Shown here piece by piece: positions 50,978 to 60,057 of a stretch of 64,000 nt of DNA. A model generated the notes under the pieces. The model ran no database searches, was not told where the DNA came from, and saw only the letters and a list, made by a program, of their open reading frames with translations. A program made the position numbers and the translations under genes. The stretch is from positions 1-64,000 of the forward strand of contig CANRNU010000010.1 in assembly GCA_947632005.1 (NCBI GenBank). Direction: 5' to 3'. Origin of the DNA: an uncultured Oscillospiraceae bacterium (GTDB lineage: Bacteria > Bacillota > Clostridia > Oscillospirales > Oscillospiraceae). Numbering within the stretch: position 1 is the stretch's first letter; each line of letters starts with the position of its first letter.

Positions 50978-52422
50978 TGAGTTCCGCATCGATATCTTTC
51001 CCCATGCTGGGCAATTGGTCCATCGACCCGCCCAATTCCTTCGTCCTGTTTGGCCGGACCTTTTATTGGTACGGCGTCATCATCGCCTGCGGGTTCCTGC
51101 TGGCGGTGGCCTACTGCATGCGCCGGAGCCGGGAGTTCGGCATCAAGCAGGACGATCTGATCGACAACCTGCTGTTTGCGGTGCCCCTGGCCATCGTGGG
51201 CGCCCGGGCGTACTATGTGATCTTCTACGGACACTATAACTCCTTCTGGGACATGTGCAAGATCTGGGAGGGGGGCCTGGCCATCTATGGCGGCGTGATC
51301 GCCGCGGTGCTGACGGTGCTGGTGGTATGTCGGGTGAAGAAGATCTCCGCCCTGGCCCTGCTGGATCTCACGAGCTTCGGCTTTCTCATCGGCCAGAGCA
51401 TCGGCCGGTGGGGCAACTTCATGAACCGGGAGGCATACGGCTATGAGACGGATGTCTTCTGCCGGATGGGGCTGACGCTGGACGGGCAGACCATCTATGT
51501 CCACCCCACGTTTTTGTATGAATCCCTGTGGAATCTGGCGGGTTTCATCGGCCTGCACATCCTGTCGAAAAAGACTGTCCGGAAATTTGACGGCCAGTTC
51601 TTCCTGTATTATGTGGGCTGGTACGGCCTGGGCCGGGTCTGGATCGAGGGACTGCGTGCCGACTCGCTGTACATAGGCGGCACCGGCGTGCGGGTGAGCC
51701 AGCTGCTGGCGGGACTGGCGCTCCTGGCGTCGCTGGGTATTCTGGCGGTTGTCCTGCTCCGGGGCAAATGCAGCCCGGAGAAGCTGTGGGTGAATCAGGC
51801 CGGGGCGGCCATTCCGGAGCCGGTCCCGGGACCGGCGGAGGAAGCCCCCGCGGTGGAGGAAGCCCCCGCGGTGGAGGAAGCCCCCGCGGTGGAGGAAGCC
51901 CCCGCGGCGGAAGAAACGCCCGCGGCAGAGGAAGCGCCCGCGGCGGAGGAAGAACTTGCGGCGGAGGAAGCCCCCGCGGCGGAGGAAGCACCCGCGGTGG
52001 AGGAAGCCCCTGTAGCGGAGGAAGTGCCCGTGGCAGAAGAAACCCCTGCGGCGGAGGAAGCACCCGCGGCGGAGGAAGCACCCGCGGTGGAGGAAGCACC
52101 CGCGGCGGAGGAAGCACCCGCGGTGGAGGAAGCCCCTGCGGCAGAGGAAGCGCCTACGGCGGAGGAAGCCCCTGCGGCGGAGGAAGCCCCTGCGGCGGAG
52201 GAAGCCCCCGCGGCGGAGGAAGAACCTGCAACGGAAGAAGCGCCCGCGGTGGAGGAAGCCCCCGCGGTGGAGGAAGCGCCTGTCGCTGAGGAACCCTCCA
52301 CAGCGCCCATACCGACGGATTTTGCCGACATGATGGCCTGGATGGATGAGGAGCTGGCCGCCGCGGAAGCGGAGGCCGCCGAGGCGGTGGCAAAGGAAGA
52401 GAGACCGGAAAAAGACGAATGA
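50977..52422 (+). CDS. lgt: Prolipoprotein diacylglyceryl transferase Lgt with acidic hexapeptide-repeat tail
   Basis: Lgt core (ARAYYVIFY, GGLAIYGGVI, GRWGNFMNREAYG, HPTFLYES) followed by 25 EEAPAA/V-type hexapeptides. Confidence 0.95.
   Translation: MSSASISFPMLGNWSIDPPNSFVLFGRTFYWYGVIIACGFLLAVAYCMRRSREFGIKQDDLIDNLLFAVPLAIVGARAYYVIFYGHYNSFWDMCKIWEGGLAIYGGVIAAVLTVLVVCRVKKISALALLDLTSFGFLIGQSIGRWGNFMNREAYGYETDVFCRMGLTLDGQTIYVHPTFLYESLWNLAGFIGLHILSKKTVRKFDGQFFLYYVGWYGLGRVWIEGLRADSLYIGGTGVRVSQLLAGLALLASLGILAVVLLRGKCSPEKLWVNQAGAAIPEPVPGPAEEAPAVEEAPAVEEAPAVEEAPAAEETPAAEEAPAAEEELAAEEAPAAEEAPAVEEAPVAEEVPVAEETPAAEEAPAAEEAPAVEEAPAAEEAPAVEEAPAAEEAPTAEEAPAAEEAPAAEEAPAAEEEPATEEAPAVEEAPAVEEAPVAEEPSTAPIPTDFADMMAWMDEELAAAEAEAAEAVAKEERPEKDE
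51838..52287 (+). repeat. In-frame 18-bp tandem repeat (~25 units) encoding EEAPA(A/V)
   Basis: 450 bp of imperfect gaggaagcccccgcggtg units within lgt. Confidence 0.95.
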
Positions 52423-52481
52423 TCTTCCACTTTAAAAACGCGTAAAAGAAATATACTACAATAAAAGGGAGGCTGGAACCA

Positions 52482-52973
52482 ATGTCTGGATTCGATGATT
52501 TCATGGATAAGGCGGGAGAGATCGCCGTCAAAGCGGCCGAAAAAGCCAAGGACCTGGCGGCAGTCGCCGCGGAGAAGGCCCGGGAGGTCAGCCGGGTGGC
52601 CAAGCTGAATATGGACATCTCCGCCAAGCGGGACACCGTCAAAAAGGCGTACGGGGAGTTGGGCAGGCTGTACTTTGAAAGCCATGGGACCGACCCGGAA
52701 GAGCCCTTTTCCCAAGTGTGCCAGGAGATCGAACTGGCCAAGTCCGCCATTGCGGAAATGGAGGAGGAGATCGCCCGCATCAAGGAGGATGCGAAGAAGA
52801 ACGGCATTGCCCAGGATGAGGACTTCGAGGCCGTGGTGGACGCCACGGCGGAGGACGCCGAGGTAGAAGTGGAGATCACCGTGGAGCAGCCGGACCCCCC
52901 CTGCGAGCCCGGGGAAGAAGGGCCGGAGACGCCTCCCGCCGGTGAGGATCCGGCCGGAGGCCAGGAACAATAA
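52482..52973 (+). CDS. Coiled-coil protein of unknown function
   Basis: 163 aa, long Ala/Lys/Glu helix then acidic tail; plausible RBS GGGAGG. Confidence 0.65.
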   Translation: MSGFDDFMDKAGEIAVKAAEKAKDLAAVAAEKAREVSRVAKLNMDISAKRDTVKKAYGELGRLYFESHGTDPEEPFSQVCQEIELAKSAIAEMEEEIARIKEDAKKNGIAQDEDFEAVVDATAEDAEVEVEITVEQPDPPCEPGEEGPETPPAGEDPAGGQEQ

Positions 52974-53075
52974 AAAAGAAACATCCCCTCCCGCCTGTGA
53001 ACCGGCCCATGAAAAACGGACAGTAGACAAGAAGCCCCCTGTTGTAGGAGAATAACTACGACAGGGGGTATTGTT

Positions 53076-53342
53076 ATGGGCAAACGGAAGTATACGCATA
53101 TAAAGGAATTTGAGCCTGAAATTCTACAAATGCGGAAGGAAGGGAGAACACGGCGAGAGATTGCAGAACATCTGGGGCTGACAAAGAGGCAGGTTGAGAC
53201 ATGGGTCACCCGCTATAACCGAGGACAGGCAAAGATAGCCGCAGGGATACCGCCTAAACCAAAAGGCCGTCCAAGAAAACGTCTGTTAAGCAGCAAAGAA
53301 GAGTATGAGAAAGAAATCGCCAGGCTACAGATGGAGAACTAG
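53076..53342 (+). pseudogene. IS3 OrfA truncated by an in-frame TAG
   Basis: ...KEIARLQMEN*LLRDFLQFIRRK; TAG at 53340-53342 where GAG (E) is expected. Confidence 0.75.
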
Positions 53343-53377
53343 CTGCTGCGGGATTTTCTGCAATTCATAAGAAGAAA

Positions 53378-54235
53378 GTGAGGCCAAAAGCGAAATACCA
53401 TGTGATCTATGTCCACCGGGACCCGTACCCGGTACAGGTGATGTGTCGGTTCTTTGGAGTCTCCTGCAGCGGCTATTATTCCTTTGTCAAGCGACTGGGA
53501 AAGCCAGAGGCAGATGCAGACCTTGCAAAAGCCATCCAAAAATGTCAAGATAGCTGTGACAGGACATATGGCTACCGCCGCGTGTGGCGCTGGTTGGAGA
53601 CGCAAGGCATCCACAGGAATAGGAAAACCGTCCTCAGAGTCATGAAGAAGTATGGGTTGTTATCTGAGATCCGCCGCCGCAGGAAGTGGGTACAGCTGGG
53701 CCAGCAGGTACATAAGTATGAAAACCTTCTGAACCGGAAGTTCCACGCGGACGGACCCAACAGCAAGTGGGTAACGGATATCTCTTACATCCATACTGGT
53801 CAAGGCGTGCTGTTCCTGTCCATGATCCGGGACCTCTATGACAACAGCATCGTGGCTTACAAGACAGCAACACAGCAAACCGTGAACCTTGTGCTGGACA
53901 CGATACGATTGGCAATGAAGAGGGAGAAAAGGAGGTCGCCGCGGAGTTGCACCTCCACAGCGACCAAGGATTTCAGTACACCACACAAGCATACTTTAAC
54001 CTGACACAAGAATACGGCATAACACCGTCTATGTCAAGGCGTGGGAACTGCTATGACAATGCTATGGCTGAAAACTTCTTCTCCATCCTCAAGACGGAGT
54101 GTATCTACAGGCACAAGCCGAAAACTTTTCGGGAGGCCAATGAACGCATTGACAGCTTTCATTCACTTCTACAACCATGAACGCATCCAGTTAAAGACTG
54201 GAGTGGCGCCGCTCTCGCTGCGCCACCCCGCTTAA
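53378..54235 (+). pseudogene. IS3 OrfB (DDE transposase) interrupted by two frameshifts
   Basis: 53378-~53930 has YGYRRV...WVTDISYI; 53947-54180 (other frame) has HSDQGFQYTT...CYDNAMAENFF; the 54041-54235 frame completes IDxFIHFYNHERIQLKTGVAPLSLRHPA. Confidence 0.85.
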
Positions 54236-54322
54236 TTCCTTTTTCCTACTCAGAGAGCTTTTCTTTTCCCTGTCCGTTCCTCCTGGGCCGGTACAAGGCC
54301 GTCCGGGGGCTTTTTCTATTTT

Positions 54323-55522
54323 TTACATGGTCACGTCCCGGGCATTGCGTATGCTCTTCTTCATATACAGCAGCACCGCGTCTCCGGCCTGGAGCCGGAA
54401 ATCCCCGTCGGGGACGGTCGGCTGACCATCCCGGGTGACCATCACAATCAAAGTCCGGCGGGAGATGTCTAGATCCCGGATGCGCTGGCCTACCCAGGGG
54501 TTTCGGCCCCGCAGGACCACCCGTTTCAGGCCGATGCCCAGTTCGTCCTGGCCTGTCTGGGCCCCCAGGACCAGCCGGTCTCCCGGCTGCAGGACTGTGT
54601 CCGGCCGGGGCGGCAGAGCCTCGCTGTCCCGCTGGACCACCGCCGGGAGCAGATCCGGCGGCAGGGGCAGGTCCGACAGTTTTTTGCCCGTCCAGGGATG
54701 GTCCGCGCCCAGCTCCAGCCGGACGAAGCGCACGTCCGTCCCGGTGGCGTCCAGCTGCTCCAGACGCCGGTACTGTTCCACGAAACCGGCGGACAGGATG
54801 CCGGTGGGAATGGCCACCATGCCCACCCCCAGGAACGTCAGTACCGTGCCGAAGGCCCGTCCCGCCACCGTGACCGGGTAGATATCCCCGTAGCCCACGG
54901 TGAGCAGCGTGGACACCGCCCACCACATGCCGGAAAAGGCGTTCTGGAACACCTCCGGCTGGGCCTCATGCTCCAGGCCGTACATGATGAGGGATGAGGC
55001 CGTCATCAGCACCAGGATGATGAAGATGGAGCTGAGAAGCTGGTCCCGTTTGCTGCGCAGCACCGCCCCGATCACGTTCAGGGCGTCATAGTAGGCGTTG
55101 ACCTGGAACAGCCGCAGGATGCGGATCACCCGGAACATCCGGAACGCCACCGCGCCCTGGGGGAGGAAGACCGGCAGATAATAGGGGAAAAAGCTCAGAA
55201 GGTCGATGATCCCGCTGAAGGAGGTCATGTACCGGACCGTGGCCCGGAGGGGACTCAGGGAGGGATAGAGAAACTCCGCGGTCCACATCCGCAGCAGATA
55301 CTCCGCCGTGAAGGCCACCACCGTCACGAGATCGATGCGGTCGATCAGGTCATGGTAGGGCCGGGAGCTGTCAAAGGTGGCAAAGATGGCGATGAACAGG
55401 TTCAGCAGGATCATCACGATCAGCCCGATGTCGAAAAGCCGGCTTGGCCAGTCGTTCCGGTTGCCGATCTGGATGATGTCAAATATCCGTTTCTTCCGCT
55501 CCCGCAGTGTCATCCCGTTCAC
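54323..55522 (-). CDS. Voltage-gated-type potassium channel with TrkA-C-like domain
   Basis: TLLTVGYGDIYPVT selectivity filter; S4-like FRMFRVIRILRLFQV; soluble C-term. Confidence 0.9.
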   Translation of the reverse strand: MNGMTLRERKKRIFDIIQIGNRNDWPSRLFDIGLIVMILLNLFIAIFATFDSSRPYHDLIDRIDLVTVVAFTAEYLLRMWTAEFLYPSLSPLRATVRYMTSFSGIIDLLSFFPYYLPVFLPQGAVAFRMFRVIRILRLFQVNAYYDALNVIGAVLRSKRDQLLSSIFIILVLMTASSLIMYGLEHEAQPEVFQNAFSGMWWAVSTLLTVGYGDIYPVTVAGRAFGTVLTFLGVGMVAIPTGILSAGFVEQYRRLEQLDATGTDVRFVRLELGADHPWTGKKLSDLPLPPDLLPAVVQRDSEALPPRPDTVLQPGDRLVLGAQTGQDELGIGLKRVVLRGRNPWVGQRIRDLDISRRTLIVMVTRDGQPTVPDGDFRLQAGDAVLLYMKKSIRNARDVTM

Positions 55523-55567
55523 CGCTCCGCCACCGCCTTTCCATCCGGTATTTTATCCGCCCGGCGA

Positions 55568-57196
55568 TTATTTAAAAAATCCGCCGATGATGTCGCTGAC
55601 GATATTGCCGGTGAACTGGCTGGCCGCGTTGCGGACGGTCTTGCTGGAGTTGCCCAGCAGGCCCCGGGTGATGGACTTGGTCAGCTGCCGGCCCATGGAT
55701 TTCGCGGTGTTCCGGCTGGCCCTGACCAGGCTCTGTTCCATCTTGGTGCGGCCATACTTGTCCCGGCCCTCGGCCTTATACTGGGCCTGGAGCTCCCGCT
55801 CCTGGGCCCGGCGCTCCTTCTCCTCCTCCTTGGCGGCCTTCTCGGCGGCCTTCTGCTCGGCCTGGGCCTGCTTTTCCGCCTCGACCTGGGCCTGGGCGTC
55901 GGCCTCCGCCTGGGCCTCCTCCTCCAGGATCTCATAGGCGGAGCGCTCGTCCACCGCCTCTTTGTACTTGGCGTACAGCGCGTCGTTCGCCACCAGCATG
56001 GCCTTGGCAACGGCGTCCATGGCGCTCATGGAGCTGCTGGGCGGGCAGATGGTCGTCTTCTCCACCACAGTGGGCACGCCCTCCCCGTCCAGCATGGACA
56101 CAAGGGCCACGCCGGTGCCCAGCTCGCCGATGGCCTCCTCGGTCTTGAAGGCGGGGTTTTCCCGGAAGCTCTGGGCCGCCACCCGGACCGCCTTCTGCTC
56201 GGCGGGGGTATAGGCCCGCAGGGCGTGCTGGATGCGGTTGTTCAGCTGGGCCAGCACGTCGTCGGGGATATCGGAGGGGCTCTGGGTGATGAAGAAGATG
56301 CCCACGCCCTTGCTGCGGATGAGCTTGACCACCTGGACCACCTTCTCCACCAGCGCCTTGGGGGCGTCGGAGAAGAGCATGTGGGCCTCGTCAAAGAAGA
56401 ACACCAGCTTGGGCTTGTCGGCGTCGCCCACCTCCGGCAGGCGCTCAAAGAGCTCCGAGAGCATCCACAGCATGAACGTGGCGTACAGCAGGGGCTTCTG
56501 GGCCAGCTCCACACAGTGGAGGATGTTCACCGTGCCCCGGCCGTCGGGGGCGGTCTGCATCCAGTCGTCGATGTCCAGGCTGGGCTCCCCGAAGAAATCC
56601 GCCGCGCCGTCGTTTTCCAGGCTCAGCAGCGCCCGCTGGATGCCGCCCACGCTCTGGCTGGTGACGTTGCCGTATGTATTGGCGAACTCGGCGTGGTGCT
56701 CCCCCATCCAGGCCAGCATGGCCCGCAGGTCCTTCATGTCGATGATCTCCCAGCCGTTGTCGTCCGCCAGCCGGAAAGCGATGTTCAGCACGCCCTCCTG
56801 GGCGTCGGTCAGGTCCAGGAGCCGGCTCAGCAGCAGCGGCCCCACGTCCGTGACCGTGGCCCGGACGGGAATACCACCCTTGCCGAACACATCCCAGAAG
56901 CGGCAGGGATAGCCCGTGTACTTGAAGCCCGCCGGGTCAACGCCCACGTTCTTCAGGCGCTCCTGCATCTTCTCGCTGTCGGTCCCGGCCAGGGCCGTGC
57001 CGCTCACGTCCCCCTTGATGTCCGCCAGGAACACCGGCACGCCCATATCGGAGAAGCCTTCCGCCAGGACTTTCATCGTGACGGTCTTACCGGTACCGGT
57101 GGCGCCGGCGATCAGGCCGTGGCGGTTGGACATATTGGGCAGAAGATATACGGGATCTTCTCCCTTGCCCACGAGTATCTTGCCATCTTGCAGCAT
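55568..57196 (-). CDS. DUF853 HerA-like ATPase (YjgR family)
   Basis: GATGTGKTVTMKVLAEGFSDMGVPVFLADIKGD; KLVFFFDEAHMLF; FFITQSPSDIPDDVLAQLNNRIQHALRAYTP. Confidence 0.94.
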   Translation of the reverse strand: MLQDGKILVGKGEDPVYLLPNMSNRHGLIAGATGTGKTVTMKVLAEGFSDMGVPVFLADIKGDVSGTALAGTDSEKMQERLKNVGVDPAGFKYTGYPCRFWDVFGKGGIPVRATVTDVGPLLLSRLLDLTDAQEGVLNIAFRLADDNGWEIIDMKDLRAMLAWMGEHHAEFANTYGNVTSQSVGGIQRALLSLENDGAADFFGEPSLDIDDWMQTAPDGRGTVNILHCVELAQKPLLYATFMLWMLSELFERLPEVGDADKPKLVFFFDEAHMLFSDAPKALVEKVVQVVKLIRSKGVGIFFITQSPSDIPDDVLAQLNNRIQHALRAYTPAEQKAVRVAAQSFRENPAFKTEEAIGELGTGVALVSMLDGEGVPTVVEKTTICPPSSSMSAMDAVAKAMLVANDALYAKYKEAVDERSAYEILEEEAQAEADAQAQVEAEKQAQAEQKAAEKAAKEEEKERRAQERELQAQYKAEGRDKYGRTKMEQSLVRASRNTAKSMGRQLTKSITRGLLGNSSKTVRNAASQFTGNIVSDIIGGFFK

Positions 57197-57284
57197 GATG
57201 ATATCCCCTTTTTGTTTTTTCTTATGATATCATACGATTTGGAAAATGAAAAGCCCGGAGAGAACTCTCCGGGCACAAATAGAT

Positions 57285-58652
57285 CTATCGGACCATTTCG
57301 GCCTCCGCGGTCCGCCGGGCCCTGCGCCACAGCAGCGCGGCCAGGGGTATCCCCACGCACTCCGCCAGGACGAAGGCCCACCAGATGAGCGTCAGGCGGC
57401 CCAGACTCCGGAGCGCCAGGGAGAACACCACCGGCAGCACCGCCTGCCGGGCCATGGTCAGCACCATGCTCTTCATACCCTGGCCCAGCCCCTGGAGGGC
57501 GGCGGCGTAAATGAGGCCGGGGATGCAGACGAACCAGCCCACCGCGAAGATGCGAAGCGCCGCCGTGCCCATGGCGGTCATGTCCTCCGACGCGTCGAAC
57601 AGGCGCAGCACCGGGCCCGGGAACAGCTCCAGCCCCGCGAAGATGACCGCATAGATGGCCGCAGAATAGATGTGCGCCCAGCGGATGGCCCCGTCGATGC
57701 GCCGGGGCTGTTTCGCGCCGTAGTTGTACGCCACGATGGGGATGAGGCCGTTGTCGATGCCGTGGGTCCCCACGGTCACCAGGCCCCGTATCTTCGTCAT
57801 CACCCCATAGACGGCCACCGCCGTGGCGGAAAAACCCAGCAGGATGGAGTTCATCACCACCGTGAGAAGGGCGGTGAGGATGTCGATCATGGCCGAGGGT
57901 ATGCCGATGCGCAGGATCTCCCGGATGCATCTCCCGTCCGGCCGCAGGCGCAGGGAAAAGGGTATCTCCTTGTTCCACCGCCGGTTGATGCATATGCCCG
58001 CCAGCATCCCCACGATCTGGCCGATGACCGTGGCGATGGCCGCCCCCAGGGCCTCCAGCCGGGGCACGCCGAACAGGCCGAAGATGAAGATGGGGTCCAG
58101 GATGAGATTGGTCACCGACGCGGCAGACAGGGTGAACAGGAACAGGTGGCTCCTGCCGCTGGCCATGACGAACCGGTCAAAGACCCACTGGCCCATCTGG
58201 CCGAAGGAGAAGAGCATGCACACCGTGAGATAGTCCCGGCCGTAGGCGGCGATGGTCTCGTTGCCGCCGGACTGCCAGTCGAAATACCAGCGCACGCCTG
58301 CCAGGCACAGCACGCAGATCAGCGCCCAGGCGCACACCGCCAGGAAGATGGCGCTGTCCGCCGCCCGCCGCACCTTGTCCGGGTCCTTCTCCCCCAAGGC
58401 CCGGGAGATGACCGCGTTCAGGCCGATGGCGTTGCCGAAGCCCAGGGCCGAGCACAAAAGCTGCACCGGCCAGGCCAGGCTCAGAGCCGTCAGGGCCTCC
58501 TCCGACACCCGGGAGACGAACACCGAGTCCACAAAGTTATACAGGGAGTTGATGAGAAGGCTCAGCATCAATGGCACGCCCGTGGTGATGATGAGCCGGC
58601 TCATCTTTGCCGTGCCCATGGGGTTTTCCCTTTGCAGGGCCCGTTCGCTCAT
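57285..58652 (-). CDS. MATE family efflux transporter
   Basis: 455 aa polytopic; LIITTGVPLMLSLLINSLYNFVDSVFVSR. Confidence 0.94.
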   Translation of the reverse strand: MSERALQRENPMGTAKMSRLIITTGVPLMLSLLINSLYNFVDSVFVSRVSEEALTALSLAWPVQLLCSALGFGNAIGLNAVISRALGEKDPDKVRRAADSAIFLAVCAWALICVLCLAGVRWYFDWQSGGNETIAAYGRDYLTVCMLFSFGQMGQWVFDRFVMASGRSHLFLFTLSAASVTNLILDPIFIFGLFGVPRLEALGAAIATVIGQIVGMLAGICINRRWNKEIPFSLRLRPDGRCIREILRIGIPSAMIDILTALLTVVMNSILLGFSATAVAVYGVMTKIRGLVTVGTHGIDNGLIPIVAYNYGAKQPRRIDGAIRWAHIYSAAIYAVIFAGLELFPGPVLRLFDASEDMTAMGTAALRIFAVGWFVCIPGLIYAAALQGLGQGMKSMVLTMARQAVLPVVFSLALRSLGRLTLIWWAFVLAECVGIPLAALLWRRARRTAEAEMVR

Positions 58653-59599
58653 GCCGCTCCCCCCAGCACACGCAGCCAGTTGTTGAAGAAAATGTCCTCC
58701 AGCGTGCCCTCGTCATAGCCCCGGTCCGCCAGGGCGTTCCACAGGGCGGGCAGGTCCTGCACCCCATGCCAGCCGAAGCTGAGACCGCACCCGTCCCAGT
58801 CGCCCCCCAGGGCCACCGTTTTGGCCCCGTCCAGTTCCATGAAGTGGTCGATGTGGCGCACCCCGTCGTCCAGGCTGCAGGCGCCGCCCACGAATTCGGT
58901 ACAAAGATTGAAACCCGCCGCGCCGCCGCTGTCCCGGACGGCCTTGAACATATCGTCCGTCAGGTTCCGGGGGTGGCCGCACAGGGCCCGGGCGTTGGAG
59001 TGGCTGGCCACGATGGGTCCCAGGCCCAGCTCCGCCAGGTCCCAGAAGCCCGGGTCGGACAGATGGGACACGTCCAGCAGGATGCCCAGACGCGCCGCCT
59101 CCCCGGCGAAGGCCCGGCCCCGGTCCGTGAGCCCCCGGTCCGGCTGCTCCACGTTGGTCCCGGAGAGGGCGTTGACATGGTTCCAGGTGATGTTGACAAG
59201 CTTCACGCCCCAGGCGGCGGCCGTCTCCAGCCTGGCCGGGTCGCAGTCTAAGAGCTCCGCTCCCTCTACGGACAGCAGCGCGGCCACCTTCCCGGCGGCG
59301 TTCGCCCCGGCGATATCCGCCCCGGTCCGGCACTGGACCGCCAGGCCGGCATTTTTCGCCAGCTCCGCGAGAAACACCGCATGCTGCTTCTGGCACTCGG
59401 CGAACAGCGTCCCCTCCGGGAACCTGGCGGCGTTGGCAAAGATGGCGAACACCTGGGCCGCTTTCCGAAACCGGCCCAGCCGCGCAAGGTCCAGATGCCC
59501 CCCGTTCTCCCCCAGAGACCGGTGCTGATGGGCGCACTCGCTGACGGTGTCACAGTGGCCGTCAAAATAGGGGACGTCTCCCATGGACGCACACCGCAT
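58649..59599 (-). CDS. Membrane dipeptidase (peptidase M19)
   Basis: YFDGHCDTVSE, VKLVNITWNHVNALSGT, ILLDVSHLSDPGFWD, IVASHSNARALCGHPRNLTDD. Confidence 0.95.
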   Translation of the reverse strand: MRCASMGDVPYFDGHCDTVSECAHQHRSLGENGGHLDLARLGRFRKAAQVFAIFANAARFPEGTLFAECQKQHAVFLAELAKNAGLAVQCRTGADIAGANAAGKVAALLSVEGAELLDCDPARLETAAAWGVKLVNITWNHVNALSGTNVEQPDRGLTDRGRAFAGEAARLGILLDVSHLSDPGFWDLAELGLGPIVASHSNARALCGHPRNLTDDMFKAVRDSGGAAGFNLCTEFVGGACSLDDGVRHIDHFMELDGAKTVALGGDWDGCGLSFGWHGVQDLPALWNALADRGYDEGTLEDIFFNNWLRVLGGAA

Positions 59600-59790
59600 A
59601 TGCTCTCTCCTCCGTCATTTTTATCCTGCCCACAGTATATGTCAACGCCCACGGCCTGTCAACGACGTGGGGCGGCGCAAAGGGCCCCGGTCCCCGACAT
59701 GTCGTTCATTTTTTCCAAATAAATGGAAAATTTTTCTCCATTATTTATGGGAAAGAATGCAATAAAACGCTTCCATTTGGTGGATGCGTT

Positions 59791-59799
59791 TGCTATAAT
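59791..59799 (+). promoter_or_regulatory. Extended -10 promoter candidate upstream of the hairpin element and prs
   Basis: TGCTATAAT (TGN-TATAAT) at 59791-59799. Confidence 0.55.
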
Positions 59800-59816
59800 G
59801 CCAGTAGGCCATTCCT

Positions 59817-60005
59817 ATAACGATCATCTGATGGCGAAACGCCGTAGGCGTTGCGCCGAGCCGCTTCGCGGCTCAACAAAACAGCTGTGCTGTTTTGCCA
59901 GACACTCATTGCATGAACATCGCGCAAAGGATCCTCAGATCATTTGCTGCCAAACGTGCCGTTTGGCGGCGAAAACCTTCGTTTTCGCCTTGCGATAATC
60001 ATTAT
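59817..60005 (+). repeat. MITE-like / structured-RNA-like element with five hairpins and imperfect TIRs
   Basis: Left ATAACGATCATCTGATGGCGAAA vs right (rc) ATAATGATTATCGCAAGGCGAAA, 18/23 identical; five short-loop hairpins between. Confidence 0.75.
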
Positions 60006-60057
60006 GACAAGTTCATATTGCATATAAAAAATTTGCCATCTCGGCAGGGGGTACTTT

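Larger units (their letters stand above)
52996..54295 (+). mobile_element. IS3-family insertion sequence, ~1.3 kb, decayed
   Basis: OrfA-like HTH plus DDE integrase reading frames; end-related sequences GGACAGTAGACAAGAAGCCCCCTGTTGTAGGA / rc GGACAGGGAAAAGAAAAGCTCTCTGAGTAGGA. Confidence 0.9.

Noticed and set aside
51838-52287. Possible CRISPR-like or satellite array
   Set aside because: Units are contiguous 18-mers with no spacers, in frame with lgt: a coding tandem repeat.
51795-53099. 434-aa antisense ORF of Ala/Ser repeats over the lgt tail
   Set aside because: Open frame produced by the 18-bp repeat; also spans IS DNA; no independent start context.
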